A stretch of DNA of 64,000 nt. Source: Gluconacetobacter tumulisoli. GTDB lineage: Bacteria; Pseudomonadota; Alphaproteobacteria; Acetobacterales; Acetobacteraceae. A program made the position numbers and the translations under genes. Shown here piece by piece: positions 53,523 to 63,982 of this stretch. Below the pieces are notes generated by a model. That model was not told the DNA's origin. It did not search any database and saw only the letters and a list, made by a program, of their open reading frames with translations. The stretch covers positions 1 through 64,000 of the forward strand of contig NZ_JABEQM010000006.1 in the NCBI RefSeq assembly GCF_014174155.1, in the 5' to 3' direction. Within the stretch, counting starts at the first letter, position 1; every line of letters begins with the position of its first letter.

Positions 53523-54785
53523 TCAGACCACCAGGCTGAACGGCGATTCGACGACCGAGCGGAAGGTCGATACCCATTCGGCGGCCAGGGCCCCGTCGAC
53601 GACGCGATGATCGACCGACAGCGTCACCGTCATGACGGTGGCGATCCGGATCTCGTCGCCCTTGACGACCGCCCGCTTCTCACCGGCCGCGATGGCCAGG
53701 ATCGCCGCCTGCGGCGGGTTGATGATGGCCGAGAACTCCTTCACCCCGTACATTCCCATGTTGGAGATCGAGAACGACCCCCCCTGGAATTCCTGCGGCT
53801 TCAGCTTTCCCGCCCGCGCCCGCGCGATCAGATCCTTGGCGTCCTGGCTGATCTGGCGCAGGGATTTGCTGTCGGCATTGCGGATGATCGGCGTGATCAG
53901 CCCGTCGGGGATCGACACGGCAACGGAAATATCCACGTCGTCGTACAGGATCGTCGCGTCCTCGGTGTACGACGCATTGACCCCGGGCACCCGGCGCAGC
54001 GTCACGGCGGCAGCCTTGACCAGCATGTCATTGACCGACAGCTTGAAGGCATCAGGTCCGTCGGCCGGGGATGCTGCGTTCAACTGCGCACGCAGCGCCA
54101 GAAGGGCATCGAGTTCGACATCGATCGCCACGTAGAAATGCGGAATGGTCGATTTGGCCTCGGTCAGGCGCTTGGCGATGACTTTGCGGATCGTCGAGTT
54201 CGGGACCGCTTTGTATGAGGCCTCGATGGCCACGGGGGCGGACGCGGCCGGGCGGGCAGGCGCAGGGGCAGCCGACGCGGGGGCGGCCGACGCGCCCTCG
54301 ACATCGCGGCGGACGATGCGGCCATTCGGGCCGGACCCCGTCACGCCGGACAGGTCGATACCTTTCAGCTTCGCGATCCGGCGTGCGAGCGGTGAAGCAA
54401 AGACGCGTGTGCCATTTTGGGCCGCGGCTGGCGTGGCAGCAGCCGGCGCGGCTTTCACGGGGGCCGAAGCCTCGACCGGTGCCGACGCCTCGGGGACCGG
54501 CGTGGACGCGGGTGCAGGCTCCGCGCCCTCGGGCACGGTTTCACCCTCGGCCACCAGGATGGCGATCGGCGCATTGACCTTCACGCCCTCGGTGCCCTCG
54601 GTGACCAGGATACGTCCCAGGGTCCCCTCGTCGACCGCCTCGACCTCCATCGTCGCCTTGTCGGTCTCGATCTCGGCGATCACGTCGCCGGACTGGATCT
54701 GCTCGCCTTCCTTCTTCAGCCAGCGGGCCAGCTTGCCTTCGGTCATTGTCGGCGACAGGGCCGGCATCAGGATATTCACAGACAT
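53523..54785 (-). CDS. pdhC: Pyruvate dehydrogenase E2, dihydrolipoamide acetyltransferase
   Basis: A 420-residue E2. Order of parts: lipoyl domain (residues 1-80, lipoyl Lys in [17 protein letters not shown]), an Ala/Pro linker, the peripheral-subunit-binding domain (RVFASPLARRIAKLKGIDLSGVTGSGPNGRIVRRDV), a second linker, and the catalytic CoA-acyltransferase domain ending in DHRVVDGALAAEWV (catalytic His and Asp). One lipoyl domain, normal for alphaproteobacteria. Spacing of 12 bases to pdhB. Confidence 0.96.
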   Translation of the reverse strand: MSVNILMPALSPTMTEGKLARWLKKEGEQIQSGDVIAEIETDKATMEVEAVDEGTLGRILVTEGTEGVKVNAPIAILVAEGETVPEGAEPAPASTPVPEASAPVEASAPVKAAPAAATPAAAQNGTRVFASPLARRIAKLKGIDLSGVTGSGPNGRIVRRDVEGASAAPASAAPAPARPAASAPVAIEASYKAVPNSTIRKVIAKRLTEAKSTIPHFYVAIDVELDALLALRAQLNAASPADGPDAFKLSVNDMLVKAAAVTLRRVPGVNASYTEDATILYDDVDISVAVSIPDGLITPIIRNADSKSLRQISQDAKDLIARARAGKLKPQEFQGGSFSISNMGMYGVKEFSAIINPPQAAILAIAAGEKRAVVKGDEIRIATVMTVTLSVDHRVVDGALAAEWVSTFRSVVESPFSLVV

Positions 54786-54797
54786 CGCGGCGCCCCC

Positions 54798-56147
54798 TCA
54801 GACCAGCTTGCGAACCGCATCCACCACCCAGGCCGGGTTGGGAAGGGCCAGCTTTTCAAGATTGGCGGCAAACGGCATCGGCACGTCCGCGCCGGCGACC
54901 CGTGCGGGCGGGGCATCGAGATAGTCGAACGCATGTTCGATGACCTGCATCGAGATTTCGGCGCCGATGCCGGCGAACGGCCAGCCTTCCTCGACGCAGA
55001 CCAGGCGGCTGGTCTTCTTGACGCTGGCGACGATCGTCTCGGTATCCAGGGGACGGATCGTCCGCAGATTGATCACCTCGGCATCGATCCCCTGTTCGGC
55101 CAGGATCGCCGCCGCTTCCAGCGCGGTACCGACCATGATCGAGAACGCGACGATGGTGACGTCCTTGCCCTCGCGCTCGATCTTCGCGCGACCGATCGGC
55201 AGGATGAAATCCTCATCGACCGGACATGGGAATTTCTGGCCGTAGAGAATCTCGTTCTCCAGCACGATCACCGGGTTGGGATCGCGGACCGCGGCACGCA
55301 GCAGGCCCTTCGCGTCGGCCGACGACCATGGCGCCACGACCTTCAGGCCGGGAATATGGCCATACCAGCTGGCATAACACTGCGAATGCTGGGCCCCCAC
55401 GCGCGATGCCGCCCCGTTGGGGCCGCGGAAGACGATGGGGCAGGACATCTGGCCGCCGGACATATAGCGGGTCTTGGCTGCCGAATTGATGATCTGGTCG
55501 ATGGCTTGCATCGCGAAGTTCATGGTCATGAACTCGACGATCGGTTTCAGCCCGGTCAGCGCCGCGCCGATGGCCATGCCGGTGAAGCCATGTTCGGTGA
55601 TAGGGGTATCGATCACCCGCTTCTCGCCGAATTCGTCCAGCAGCCCTTGCGAAACCTTGTAGGCGCCCTGGTACTGCGCGACTTCCTCGCCGATCAGGAA
55701 GACATCCTCGTCCCGGCGCAGTTCGGCCGCCATGGCGTCGCGCAGGGCTTCGCGGACCGTGATTTCCACCGTCTCACCCCATTCCTTCTCAGGTGCGAGG
55801 ACGGGCGCGGCAACGGGTGCCGGCGGGGCCGACGCCTGCGGCGCCGCGGGCTTGGCGACGGTCGCGGTCGGGGCGGGGGATTCGGCCGCCGGTGCCGTCT
55901 CGCCGCCCTCGGACTGCAGGTTCGCGATCGGTGTGTTGACGGCGACGTTTTCCGTGCCCTCGGCGATCAGGATGTCGCCCAGCGTGCCCTCGTCGACGGC
56001 CTCGACCTCCATCGTCGCCTTGTCGGTCTCGATCTCGGCGATCACGTCGCCGGCCGCGACATGGTCGCCCGTCTTCTTCAGCCAGCGGGCCAGCTTGCCT
56101 TCGGTCATCGTCGGCGACAGCGCCGGCATCAGGATCTGCGTGCTCAT
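54798..56147 (-). CDS. pdhB: Pyruvate dehydrogenase E1 beta subunit with N-terminal lipoyl domain
   Basis: A 449-residue E1-beta. Residues 1-80 are a lipoyl domain ([48 protein letters not shown]) nearly identical to that of the neighbouring E2; an Ala/Pro linker leads to the transketolase-like domain ([47 protein letters not shown]). A lipoyl domain on E1-beta is a known trait of alphaproteobacterial complexes. Confidence 0.96.
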   Translation of the reverse strand: MSTQILMPALSPTMTEGKLARWLKKTGDHVAAGDVIAEIETDKATMEVEAVDEGTLGDILIAEGTENVAVNTPIANLQSEGGETAPAAESPAPTATVAKPAAPQASAPPAPVAAPVLAPEKEWGETVEITVREALRDAMAAELRRDEDVFLIGEEVAQYQGAYKVSQGLLDEFGEKRVIDTPITEHGFTGMAIGAALTGLKPIVEFMTMNFAMQAIDQIINSAAKTRYMSGGQMSCPIVFRGPNGAASRVGAQHSQCYASWYGHIPGLKVVAPWSSADAKGLLRAAVRDPNPVIVLENEILYGQKFPCPVDEDFILPIGRAKIEREGKDVTIVAFSIMVGTALEAAAILAEQGIDAEVINLRTIRPLDTETIVASVKKTSRLVCVEEGWPFAGIGAEISMQVIEHAFDYLDAPPARVAGADVPMPFAANLEKLALPNPAWVVDAVRKLV

Positions 56148-56153
56148 GACCGC

Positions 56154-57164
56154 TCAGCCCTCCACCAGAACGTCGGTCCAGAGTTCCGACGGATCGGGTT
56201 CCGGGCTGGTCTGCGCGAAATCGGCGGCGTCCACGACGATGGTCCGCACCTTGTCCTCGATGGCCTTCAGTTCGGCCTCGTCGATTCCCATGCCCAACAG
56301 TTCCTTGCGGACCCGATCGATCGGGTCGTGATTCTTCCGCATTTCGTCAACCTCGGTCCGCGGGCGATATTTCGCCGGGTCGGACATCGAGTGACCGCGA
56401 TAGCGATAGGTCGCCATCTCCAGCAGGAACGGCCCCTTGCCCTGGCGGCAATGCGTGATCGCGTCGCGCGCGGCATCCCGCACGGCCTCGACATCCATGC
56501 CGTCGACCTTGCGGCCCGGGATGCCCCAGGGCTCGCCATTGCGCCACAGCTCCTTCGAGGCCGAGGACCGCTCGACGCTGGTGCCCATGCCGTAATGGTT
56601 GTTTTCCAGCACGAACACGCACGGCAGCTTGTGCAGGGCGGCCAGGTTGAAACTTTCGTAGACCTGGCCCTGGTTCGACGCGCCCTCGCCGAAATAGGTG
56701 ATCGAGACCTCGTCCGAGCCACGATATTTGTTCGCGAAGGCCAGGCCGATGCCCAGCGATACCTGGGCGCCGACGATTCCATGCCCGCCATAGAAATGCT
56801 TCTCGGACGAGAACATGTGCATGGACCCGCCCTTGCCGCGGGAATATCCCCCCTCGCGCCCGGTCAGTTCGGCCATGACCCCGCGCGGATCCATGCCGGC
56901 CGCCAGCATCTGCCCGTGGTCACGGTACGAGGTGATGATCTTGTCACCCTGCTTCAGTTCCATCTGCACGCCGACGACCACGGCTTCCTGCCCGATATAC
57001 AGATGGCAGAAACCGCCGATCAGCCCCATGCCGTAAAGTTGCCCGGCCCGTTCCTCGAACCGCCGGATCAGGACCATGTCATGGAACGCGCGCGTCAGAT
57101 CCTCTGCGCTCATGGACGGACTATTGCGTCCGGTCTCTGTCTTGGGTTCTTGCTTTTCGCTCAT
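56154..57164 (-). CDS. pdhA: Pyruvate dehydrogenase E1 alpha subunit
   Basis: A ThDP-dependent E1-alpha of about 336 residues. MVLIRRFEERAGQLYGMGLIGGFCHLYIGQEAVVVG is the usual opening; GKGGSMHMFS, GGHGIVGAQVSLGIGLAFANK and the ThDP motif FGEGASNQGQVYESFNLAALHKLPCVFVLENN follow; RYRGHSMSDPAKYR is the phosphorylation-loop region. The start giving MSEKQEPK is preferred because GGGAG lies 7 bases upstream. First gene of the pdh operon. Confidence 0.95.
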   Translation of the reverse strand: MSEKQEPKTETGRNSPSMSAEDLTRAFHDMVLIRRFEERAGQLYGMGLIGGFCHLYIGQEAVVVGVQMELKQGDKIITSYRDHGQMLAAGMDPRGVMAELTGREGGYSRGKGGSMHMFSSEKHFYGGHGIVGAQVSLGIGLAFANKYRGSDEVSITYFGEGASNQGQVYESFNLAALHKLPCVFVLENNHYGMGTSVERSSASKELWRNGEPWGIPGRKVDGMDVEAVRDAARDAITHCRQGKGPFLLEMATYRYRGHSMSDPAKYRPRTEVDEMRKNHDPIDRVRKELLGMGIDEAELKAIEDKVRTIVVDAADFAQTSPEPDPSELWTDVLVEG

Positions 57165-57239
57165 TCTGAACGCTCCCTTGTTATTGTTATAACAGACAAC
57201 ACCGCATACTGACGCCGCCGGGCCGGACATGGTCGGCGC

Positions 57240-57755
57240 CTAATCCGCTCCCGGTGATCCCGCCCCTGCCCCGGGTCTTTCGTACAGGCCGGACCGCCCA
57301 CCCGATTTACGCTCCAGATACACGCCTTCGATCGTCATGCCGCGATCGACGGCCTTGCACATGTCGTACAGCGTCAGCGCCGCCACGCTGACCGCCGTCA
57401 GGGCCTCCATCTCCACCCCGGTTGGTCCGGTGGTCCCGACGCAGGCCTCGATGTCTATCCCCGTCCCGTCCCTGGCCGCCGCCAGTCCGACGCGTACCGA
57501 CGACAGCGGCAGCGGATGGCAAAGAGGTATGAGGTCGGCCGTCTTCTTTGCCGCCATGATGCCGGCGACCCGCGACACCGCCAGGACGTCCCCCTTCGGC
57601 ATGCCGCCGGACAGGATCAGTTCCAGCGTTTCCGCGCGCATGCAGACCCGTCCTCGCGCAAGCGCCTGCCGCGCCGTGGCCGGCTTGTCCGACACGTCGA
57701 CCATCACCGCATGTCCGGCCGCATCGAGGTGGGACAGTTTTCCGGCGTCCGTCAT
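57240..57755 (-). CDS. moaC: Cyclic pyranopterin monophosphate synthase
   Basis: A 171-residue MoaC, acting with MoaA in the first step of molybdenum cofactor synthesis. [60 protein letters not shown] and [24 protein letters not shown] with the catalytic Lys are diagnostic. It begins one base after the trpC stop. Linkage to trp genes is common in this class. Confidence 0.95.
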   Translation of the reverse strand: MTDAGKLSHLDAAGHAVMVDVSDKPATARQALARGRVCMRAETLELILSGGMPKGDVLAVSRVAGIMAAKKTADLIPLCHPLPLSSVRVGLAAARDGTGIDIEACVGTTGPTGVEMEALTAVSVAALTLYDMCKAVDRGMTIEGVYLERKSGGRSGLYERPGAGAGSPGAD

Positions 57756-57756
57756 C

Positions 57757-58620
57757 TTACGAGAAGCCGAGCAACGCGCGGGCGGCATCGCCGGGGTTAT
57801 CGTGACGGAGCAGGCTTTCCCCGACCAGGAAGCCGCTGGCCCCCACGTCGCTGAGGCGCAAGACATCGCCATGCGTCCTGATGCCGCTTTCGGAGACGAC
57901 GATCCGATCAGGGGGAACCAGGGGGGTCAGCTGGATCGTTGTCTCAAGGTCCGTCTTCAACGTCTTGAGATTACGGTTATTGATGCCGATCAGCGACGTA
58001 TCCAGGGCCAGGGCGCGATTGAGTTCCGTCTCATCATGCACTTCGACCAGGACGTCCATATCCAGGCCCCGCGCCACATCCAGCAGTTCCGATGCCTCGG
58101 CATCGGTCAATGCCGCCAGGATCAGCAGGATGCAGTCGGCCCCGATCAGGCGGCTTTCATGGACCTGCCAGGGATCCAGGATGAAATCCTTGCGCAGGAT
58201 CGGCAGGCCGCATGCATCGCGGACCCGTTCCAGGTCCTCGGTGCAGCCATGAAAGCACGATCCTTCGGTCAGGACCGAGATGCAGGCGGCCCCGGCCTTC
58301 TCGTATTGCGCGGCGATCGCGGCCGGATTGTAGTCGGGGCGCAGGATGCCCGCCGACGGAGATGCTTTCTTGATTTCCGCGATCAGTCCGATCTGGCGAT
58401 CCGCCGTCCGCTGCTTCAGCGCCTGGCCGAAACCGCGCGTCGGCGTATTGATCTCGCGCGCGCGGGCGGTCACGTCCTTCAGCGGCATAATCGTCGCACG
58501 CTGGGCGACATCGACCCGTGTCCTGGCGCAGATCCGCGCCAGGACGTCCGGAATGTCGTCCGGGTCCGGCCCGCTTCCGCCAGCGGTCTCAGCCTGATTC
58601 GTCGGCGTGTCGTTCATCAT
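57757..58620 (-). CDS. trpC: Indole-3-glycerol phosphate synthase
   Basis: A 287-residue (beta/alpha)8 enzyme. [47 protein letters not shown] holds the catalytic Lys and Glu residues; [27 protein letters not shown] and [16 protein letters not shown] follow. Overlaps trpD by 4 bases (ATGA). Confidence 0.96.
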   Translation of the reverse strand: MMNDTPTNQAETAGGSGPDPDDIPDVLARICARTRVDVAQRATIMPLKDVTARAREINTPTRGFGQALKQRTADRQIGLIAEIKKASPSAGILRPDYNPAAIAAQYEKAGAACISVLTEGSCFHGCTEDLERVRDACGLPILRKDFILDPWQVHESRLIGADCILLILAALTDAEASELLDVARGLDMDVLVEVHDETELNRALALDTSLIGINNRNLKTLKTDLETTIQLTPLVPPDRIVVSESGIRTHGDVLRLSDVGASGFLVGESLLRHDNPGDAARALLGFS

Positions 58621-59732
58621 ATAGCCTGCACAATCCCCTCTACGGTAACGGCACTGCGGTCGCGCACGGTGTTCAGCACGGCCAGCGCCGCCCCGTTATC
58701 GAGAACCCGGGCGGCATCGGCGACCAGCGTCCGCAACGCCGCCGGCCGGATGGCTCCATCGTGAAGCACCTCCCCGCGTCCCGCAACATGAAGTGCGGCA
58801 GCGGCATTCAGCAGGACCGTGTCGCGATAGGCGCCATGGGCGCCGGCCAGCATCGCCGCCAGGGCCTCGGCATTTTCCCGGGGGCTGCCCCCCGTGATCG
58901 CCTCGATCGGCGCGGCGCGCAAGCCCGCGTCTTCAGGCTCCAGGCTCAGTTCATGGATCTGCCCGTCCTGAAGCGCCACGATAGCGGTCGTCCCTGCCAG
59001 CGTCAGTTCATCAATCCCGCGCCCCGCCCCGCACTGGCCATGGACCGCCCATACGCGCTCGCTTCCCAGAAGCTGCAACGTCTCCACGACCGGCCGCAGC
59101 CAGACGGAACCGGGAACGCCGACCAACTGGCGCGTCACGTTGGCCGGATTGCACAATGGCCCGACCAGGTTGAACAGCGTCCTGATCCCCAGCGCCACCC
59201 GTACCGGCGCCGCATGCCGCATGGCGGGATGATGGGCGGGGGCTGCCATGAACGCCAGGTTCAGCCGGGCGAGCCTGTCGCTGATGACGGCCGGGTCGTC
59301 CGACAACGGCACGCCCAGTTCCCCCAGCACATCCGTGGCGCCCGATCGCGACGACAGGGCGCGATTACCGTGCTTCGCCACCGGCACGCCCAGCGCGGCC
59401 AGGACGAAGGCCACGGCGGTGGAGATATTGAGGGTCCCCAATCCGTCGCCGCCGGTGCCGCAGACGTCGATCGTGCCGGCGGGCACCGGGGCGACACTGC
59501 GCATGCGGGACCGTACGGCTCGGACGGCGCCCAGCAATTCCGCGCGCTGCTCGCCCCGCACGCGCAGGCCCATCAGGAAGGCGGCGATCAGCGTGTCGGG
59601 CACGCCGCCGTCCATGATAAGGCCAAATGCCTGCTCGGCCTCGCGTTCGGTCAGGCGTTTGCCCTGTGCCAGACGGCCCAGGATGGCCCGAAACGCTCCG
59701 GCTGGATCGACGGACTGGGGCACACCCTCCAT
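58617..59732 (-). CDS. trpD: Anthranilate phosphoribosyltransferase
   Basis: A 371-residue enzyme joining anthranilate to PRPP. The PRPP loop is CGTGGDGLGTLNISTAVAFVLAALG, then VAKHGNRALSSRSGATDVLGELG and FNLVGPLCNPANVTRQLVGV. It starts 7 bases after trpG and overlaps trpC. Confidence 0.96.
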   Translation of the reverse strand: MEGVPQSVDPAGAFRAILGRLAQGKRLTEREAEQAFGLIMDGGVPDTLIAAFLMGLRVRGEQRAELLGAVRAVRSRMRSVAPVPAGTIDVCGTGGDGLGTLNISTAVAFVLAALGVPVAKHGNRALSSRSGATDVLGELGVPLSDDPAVISDRLARLNLAFMAAPAHHPAMRHAAPVRVALGIRTLFNLVGPLCNPANVTRQLVGVPGSVWLRPVVETLQLLGSERVWAVHGQCGAGRGIDELTLAGTTAIVALQDGQIHELSLEPEDAGLRAAPIEAITGGSPRENAEALAAMLAGAHGAYRDTVLLNAAAALHVAGRGEVLHDGAIRPAALRTLVADAARVLDNGAALAVLNTVRDRSAVTVEGIVQAI

Positions 59733-59739
59733 GATCGGC

Positions 59740-60336
59740 TCAGGCCGCTTTCCGCGGCGTGTTACGGCCCCGCGCGATCGCCATGAAGTTGGCCAGGATA
59801 TCGTGCCCGTGTTCGGACGCGATGCTTTCCGGATGGAACTGGACGCCGAAGATGGGCAGGACGCGATGACGCAGCCCCATGATGACTCCGTCCTCGGTCC
59901 GGGCGACCGGCACCAGGTCGGACGGCAGGCTTGCCGGATCTACCGTCAGGCTGTGGTAACGCGTGGCGCGGAAGGGGTTGGGCAGGCCTTCAAACACGCC
60001 TGTTCCGTCATGCATGACCGGGCTGACCTTGCCATGCATGGGCGTCGGGGACCGGACGACCGTGCCGCCGAAGACCTGGCCGATCGCCTGATGCCCCAGG
60101 CACACGCCGAGGATGGGAACATGGCCCGCTGCCTTGCGGATCAGGTCGCAGCAGATCCCCGCCTCGTTCGGTGAACAGGGGCCGGGCGACAGCACGATGG
60201 CCTCCGGCTTCAACGCCAGGGCTTCGTCGGCTGTCAGGGCGTCGTTGCGACGGACGTCGCACACTTCCCCCAGGTCGCCCAGGTAATGGACGAGGTTGAA
60301 GGTGAAGCTGTCGTAATTGTCGATCAGCAGGATCAT
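59740..60336 (-). CDS. trpG: Anthranilate synthase component II (glutamine amidotransferase)
   Basis: A 198-residue class I amidotransferase providing ammonia to Trp[34 protein letters not shown], the nucleophile motif [15 protein letters not shown], and the His-Glu pair in [11 protein letters not shown] are seen. A pabA role cannot be excluded, but the trp operon position favours TrpG. A 155-base gap separates it from trpE. Confidence 0.95.
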   Translation of the reverse strand: MILLIDNYDSFTFNLVHYLGDLGEVCDVRRNDALTADEALALKPEAIVLSPGPCSPNEAGICCDLIRKAAGHVPILGVCLGHQAIGQVFGGTVVRSPTPMHGKVSPVMHDGTGVFEGLPNPFRATRYHSLTVDPASLPSDLVPVARTEDGVIMGLRHRVLPIFGVQFHPESIASEHGHDILANFMAIARGRNTPRKAA

Positions 60337-60491
60337 GGCAATATGATGACCTCCCGTTTCAGCCCGGTCAAACAGCAGATCGGGAATTGATCGAAATAAT
60401 CTTTATCTGCGGAAACGTAAGGTTTTGTTGCGTTAAACCCCAATTTCGGCGCAAGTTTATAACCCGATCGGTGGAGTCCGTCCGCGCCCCC
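60337..60491 (-). other. trpE-trpG spacer, relatively AT-rich
   Basis: These 155 bases interrupt an otherwise tightly packed operon. They are more AT-rich than the flanking genes, and GGGAGG lies about 14 bases before the trpG start. An internal promoter or leader is possible, but no Trp-rich leader peptide or attenuator hairpin pair was recognised. Confidence 0.4.
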
Positions 60492-62054
60492 CTACACTTC
60501 GTTCCGGCCGCGCGTGAACTGGGTGGCGGCTTCCGCCGCACGGAACAGCGCCCGCGCCTTGTGCTGCGTTTCTTCGTACTCGGCCTCGGGGATGCTGTCG
60601 GCGACGACGCCGCATCCGGCCTGCACATGCATCTCGCCGTCCTTCACCACCGCCATGCGCAGGCCGATGCAGGTGTCCATGTCGCCGCTGGCCCCGAAAT
60701 AACCGATGCAACCGGCATAGGCTGCACGGCGGGTCGGTTCGACTTCGTCGATGATCTCCATCGCCCGGATCTTCGGTGCCCCGGTCAATGTGCCGGCAGG
60801 AAAGCCGGCGACCAGGGCGTCCAGCGCCTCCAGCCCCGGGCGCAGCGTTCCCTCTACGTTGGAGGAAATATGCATCACGTGGCTGAACCGCTCGATCACG
60901 AATTTTTCCGTGACGCGGACCGAGCCGATTTTGCACACGCGCCCGACATCGTTGCGGCCCAGGTCGATCAGCATCAGATGTTCCGCCCGTTCCTTGGGAT
61001 CGGCCAGAAGCTCTTCCTCCAGGGCGCGGTCTTCGGCGGCAGTCCGGCCGCGCGGGCGTGTGCCGGCCAGCGGACGCACGGTTACCTGCCCCTTGCGCAG
61101 GCGCACCAGTATTTCCGGTGACGACCCCACCAGGCTGAAGCCGTCCAGCGCCAGATAAAACAGGAACGGCGCCGGATTTATACGACGCAGCGCCCGGTAC
61201 AGCGCTAGCGCCGGCAGCGTGAAGGAAGTCGAGAAACGTTGGCTTGGCACGACCTGGAACGCATCGCCGGCGGTGATATAATCCTGGATCCGCCGGACGG
61301 CGTCGCAGAAGGCCTCTCGGGTGAAGGTCGATCGCGGCGGATCGACCGGCCCGGCATAGGTCGGCATGATCTCCTGCAGCGCCAGCGGTTCCGACAGGGT
61401 CTGGCGTGCCAGTGCCAGAAGGTCCTGCGCGTGTTGCCAGGCCTCCTCAGGTGACCGGTCGTCGCGGAGGCGGATCGGGACGGCCAGGGTCAGCTCGTCG
61501 CGCACGGTGTCGAAGATTGCGAACAGCCCCGGCCGGATCATGATCCCTTCCGGCAGGCCGAGATCATCGGGCGGCATGTCGGGCAGATATTCCATCTGCC
61601 GCACCATGTCGTAGCCCAGATAGCCGAACACGCCGCCCGTCATCGGCGGCAGGCCGTCGGGAAGCGTCATCTGGCTGTCCCGGATGATCGTCCGGAGTGA
61701 TTCCAGCGGTCGGCCCGCCACCGGCTCGGGGCACGCGGCCGTGTCGTCGGGGTTTCGGGTGACCGTGGCCTGGCCGTCATGGCAGCGCCAGATCAGGTCG
61801 GGCAGCAGCCCGATGACGGAATAGCGTCCGCGCGCCACGCCGCCCTCGACGCTTTCCAGAAGAAAGGCATTGCGCGGGGGGCACATGTCGCTGGCCCCGG
61901 CCAGCCGGGACAGGCGCATGAATGCCGAAACCGGCGTCAGGAGGTCGGCGACCTCGACACTCCAGACGATAGCGGCGTCCCCCTGGCGCAGGACCAACAG
62001 GGTTTCCTCGCGGTCGGGCGGGATCGGACGGGACGAATCGGAAAGGAAGGTCAC
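60492..62054 (-). CDS. trpE: Anthranilate synthase component I
   Basis: A 520-residue chorismate-using enzyme. FLLESVEGG is the Trp feedback-site LLES motif; FQVVPSQRFS, PFLFYLALDGFSLVGSSPEILVRLRKG, RPLAGTRPRGRTAAEDRALEEELLADPKERAEHLMLIDLGRNDVGRV and GTLTGAPKIRAMEIIDEVEPTRR are catalytic-domain landmarks. It starts within the ppiD stop (4-base overlap). Confidence 0.96.
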   Translation of the reverse strand: MTFLSDSSRPIPPDREETLLVLRQGDAAIVWSVEVADLLTPVSAFMRLSRLAGASDMCPPRNAFLLESVEGGVARGRYSVIGLLPDLIWRCHDGQATVTRNPDDTAACPEPVAGRPLESLRTIIRDSQMTLPDGLPPMTGGVFGYLGYDMVRQMEYLPDMPPDDLGLPEGIMIRPGLFAIFDTVRDELTLAVPIRLRDDRSPEEAWQHAQDLLALARQTLSEPLALQEIMPTYAGPVDPPRSTFTREAFCDAVRRIQDYITAGDAFQVVPSQRFSTSFTLPALALYRALRRINPAPFLFYLALDGFSLVGSSPEILVRLRKGQVTVRPLAGTRPRGRTAAEDRALEEELLADPKERAEHLMLIDLGRNDVGRVCKIGSVRVTEKFVIERFSHVMHISSNVEGTLRPGLEALDALVAGFPAGTLTGAPKIRAMEIIDEVEPTRRAAYAGCIGYFGASGDMDTCIGLRMAVVKDGEMHVQAGCGVVADSIPEAEYEETQHKARALFRAAEAATQFTRGRNEV

Positions 62055-63982
62055 CTGACACCGCCTTCCGCGCCATCGGCACCGGTCACGGAGGACAGGA
62101 CCGACTGGATCGCGGTCATGTTGGTCTTGGGCTTTACGTCGTTCTGCAGGGCCATGGCGTAGGACATCTCGATATCGTCCGCCATCGACTGGGTCAGGCC
62201 CGTGCGGATCCGGCCGACCTGCATCAGTTGCGTGGACGGGTCGGGATGCGTGATGGCGGTCAGGGTCGCGACGTAGAACCCGTCGGCGTCCTCGATCATA
62301 ACCGACTGGCCGGTCGAGCCGATCCGGAACGCCAGCTGCGCGAGGCTGTCGGGGATGCCGGCCGTCTGGCGGCCGCGGACCAGTGGGGCGCTATGCACCA
62401 CGGTCTGGCCGGTCGAAGCCGCCTGCGACACCCCGCCCCTGGTCTTCGCCGCCAGATACAGCGCCGTCGCCTGCACATTCGCCGCATGGCGCCGGGCCTC
62501 GTCCTGCCATGCCGCGCCGACCTGGTCCGAAATGGACGAAAGGGGCTGGAGCTGTCCGGGCGTTACGCTGTCGACCGACACCGCGTACCATGTCTGGTCG
62601 GGCCCCTGGACCAGGGCGGGGTTCGCCCCTTTCGCCTGGCTGAAGATCCGCGCCACAATCGCCTGGCGGGCCGCGCCGGAGGCGGGAATGGGCGCTTCGT
62701 CGCCGGACTGCGTCTGGCCATGGGCATCCAGTGTGCCGGCGGTGGCGCTGGCGCCGAGCGTGTCGGGAATCCGGTCCAGGCCGCCGCCGGCGATGGCGTC
62801 CTGCAGCTTCTGGACGCGGGCGCCGATCAACTCGCCGGCATGTGCCTGGGCGATCTGGTCGTGCAATTCCTGCCGGGCGGCGGCGAAATCCGTGTCATGC
62901 GGCGGGGTGACCTGCGTCACCTTGAACACGACCCACCCGGTATCGGTCTGCGCGGGACCCTGCAGGGTGTCCACGGGGGCCGCAAAGACCAGCTTGGACA
63001 GGGAAGCCGACGGAATGGATGCCGCCCGGACACCGTCCATCTGCACCGACGCGCTGTCCTTCGCGGCGGCCTGGACCTGCGCCCAGGTCGTGCCTGCCTG
63101 CCATTGGGCAACGATCGCGCGGGCGCGGGCTTCGTCGGAAGCCGTCACGATCTGTACGGTCCGGGTTTCCGGCTGATGGTATTTCGCCTGCTGGGCGTCA
63201 TACAGGCGGTGCAGTTCCTCCTCCGGAACCTCCACTGACCGGGCGATCGTCTCGGGCGACAGGACGACGATCCGGGCATGGCGATATTCCGGCGTCTGGA
63301 ACAGCCATGGATGATTGTCATAGAAGCGACGCAGCTGCGCAGGGTCCGGCGTGGGGGCGGACTGATCGCCGACGGCGACGCGGACCAGGTCGAGCGTGCG
63401 GGTCTGGGCGTCGAACTCGAAAGCCCGGCGCACCATCGTCTCCGGCGCGCGCACGCCGTTGCGAATCGGTTCCATCAGGGCGCGGGATGCGATGTCCATC
63501 CGGACCAGGTCCAGAAGCCGCCCCTCGGTCATGCCGATCTGCCGCAGGCGCGCGTCGAACAGCTTGCGGTCGAAGCGGCCGTCGGCGCCCTTGAAGGCCT
63601 GCAGGCCAAAGACCTCGTCGCGCAGCACGTCGTCGGGAACGATCAGGCCATGCCGTTCGGCCGACAGGGCAATCTCGGCCTGCATGACGAGGCGTTGCAG
63701 GACCTGCTGGGCCGCTTCCCGGCGGGTCGCGGGCGGAAGCTGCGATGCATCGGCAACCCCCATCTGCCGCGCGACCTGGGGCATCTCGTTCTGCACCGCC
63801 GACATGAACGCATCGGTCGTGATCGTGCGGGGCCCCACATGTGCCACGACGTCGGCACGCTCGCTTCCCATGTTCGACAGCACGTCGCCGACCCCCCAGC
63901 CGACGAAGGCAAGAAACAGCAGGCCGGCGATGACACGCCCCACCCAGGAATCGACGAAGGCATGGCGCAGAAAGGAAATCAT
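62051..63982 (-). CDS. ppiD: PpiD/SurA-like membrane-anchored peptidyl-prolyl isomerase
   Basis: A 643-residue periplasmic chaperone anchored by one N-terminal helix (WVGRVIAGLLFLAFVGWGVGDVL, residues 14-36). A SurA-N-like chaperone region follows (VLQRLVMQAEIALSAERHGLIVPDDVLRDEVF), then a parvulin-type region (about 250-390) with ARAIVAQWQAGTTWAQVQAAAKDS and DTGWVVFKVTQVTPP. It helps outer-membrane protein folding. It is translationally coupled to trpE, as in other alphaproteobacteria. The promoter lies at the window edge (63983-64000). Confidence 0.9.
   Translation of the reverse strand: MISFLRHAFVDSWVGRVIAGLLFLAFVGWGVGDVLSNMGSERADVVAHVGPRTITTDAFMSAVQNEMPQVARQMGVADASQLPPATRREAAQQVLQRLVMQAEIALSAERHGLIVPDDVLRDEVFGLQAFKGADGRFDRKLFDARLRQIGMTEGRLLDLVRMDIASRALMEPIRNGVRAPETMVRRAFEFDAQTRTLDLVRVAVGDQSAPTPDPAQLRRFYDNHPWLFQTPEYRHARIVVLSPETIARSVEVPEEELHRLYDAQQAKYHQPETRTVQIVTASDEARARAIVAQWQAGTTWAQVQAAAKDSASVQMDGVRAASIPSASLSKLVFAAPVDTLQGPAQTDTGWVVFKVTQVTPPHDTDFAAARQELHDQIAQAHAGELIGARVQKLQDAIAGGGLDRIPDTLGASATAGTLDAHGQTQSGDEAPIPASGAARQAIVARIFSQAKGANPALVQGPDQTWYAVSVDSVTPGQLQPLSSISDQVGAAWQDEARRHAANVQATALYLAAKTRGGVSQAASTGQTVVHSAPLVRGRQTAGIPDSLAQLAFRIGSTGQSVMIEDADGFYVATLTAITHPDPSTQLMQVGRIRTGLTQSMADDIEMSYAMALQNDVKPKTNMTAIQSVLSSVTGADGAEGGVR

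Noticed and set aside
54417-57212. A 931-codon plus-strand reading frame opposite the pdh genes
   Set aside because: It is antisense to pdhA, pdhB and pdhC, which have clear motifs; GC-rich codons on one strand leave long open frames on the other. The product is His/Asp/Arg-rich with no domain.
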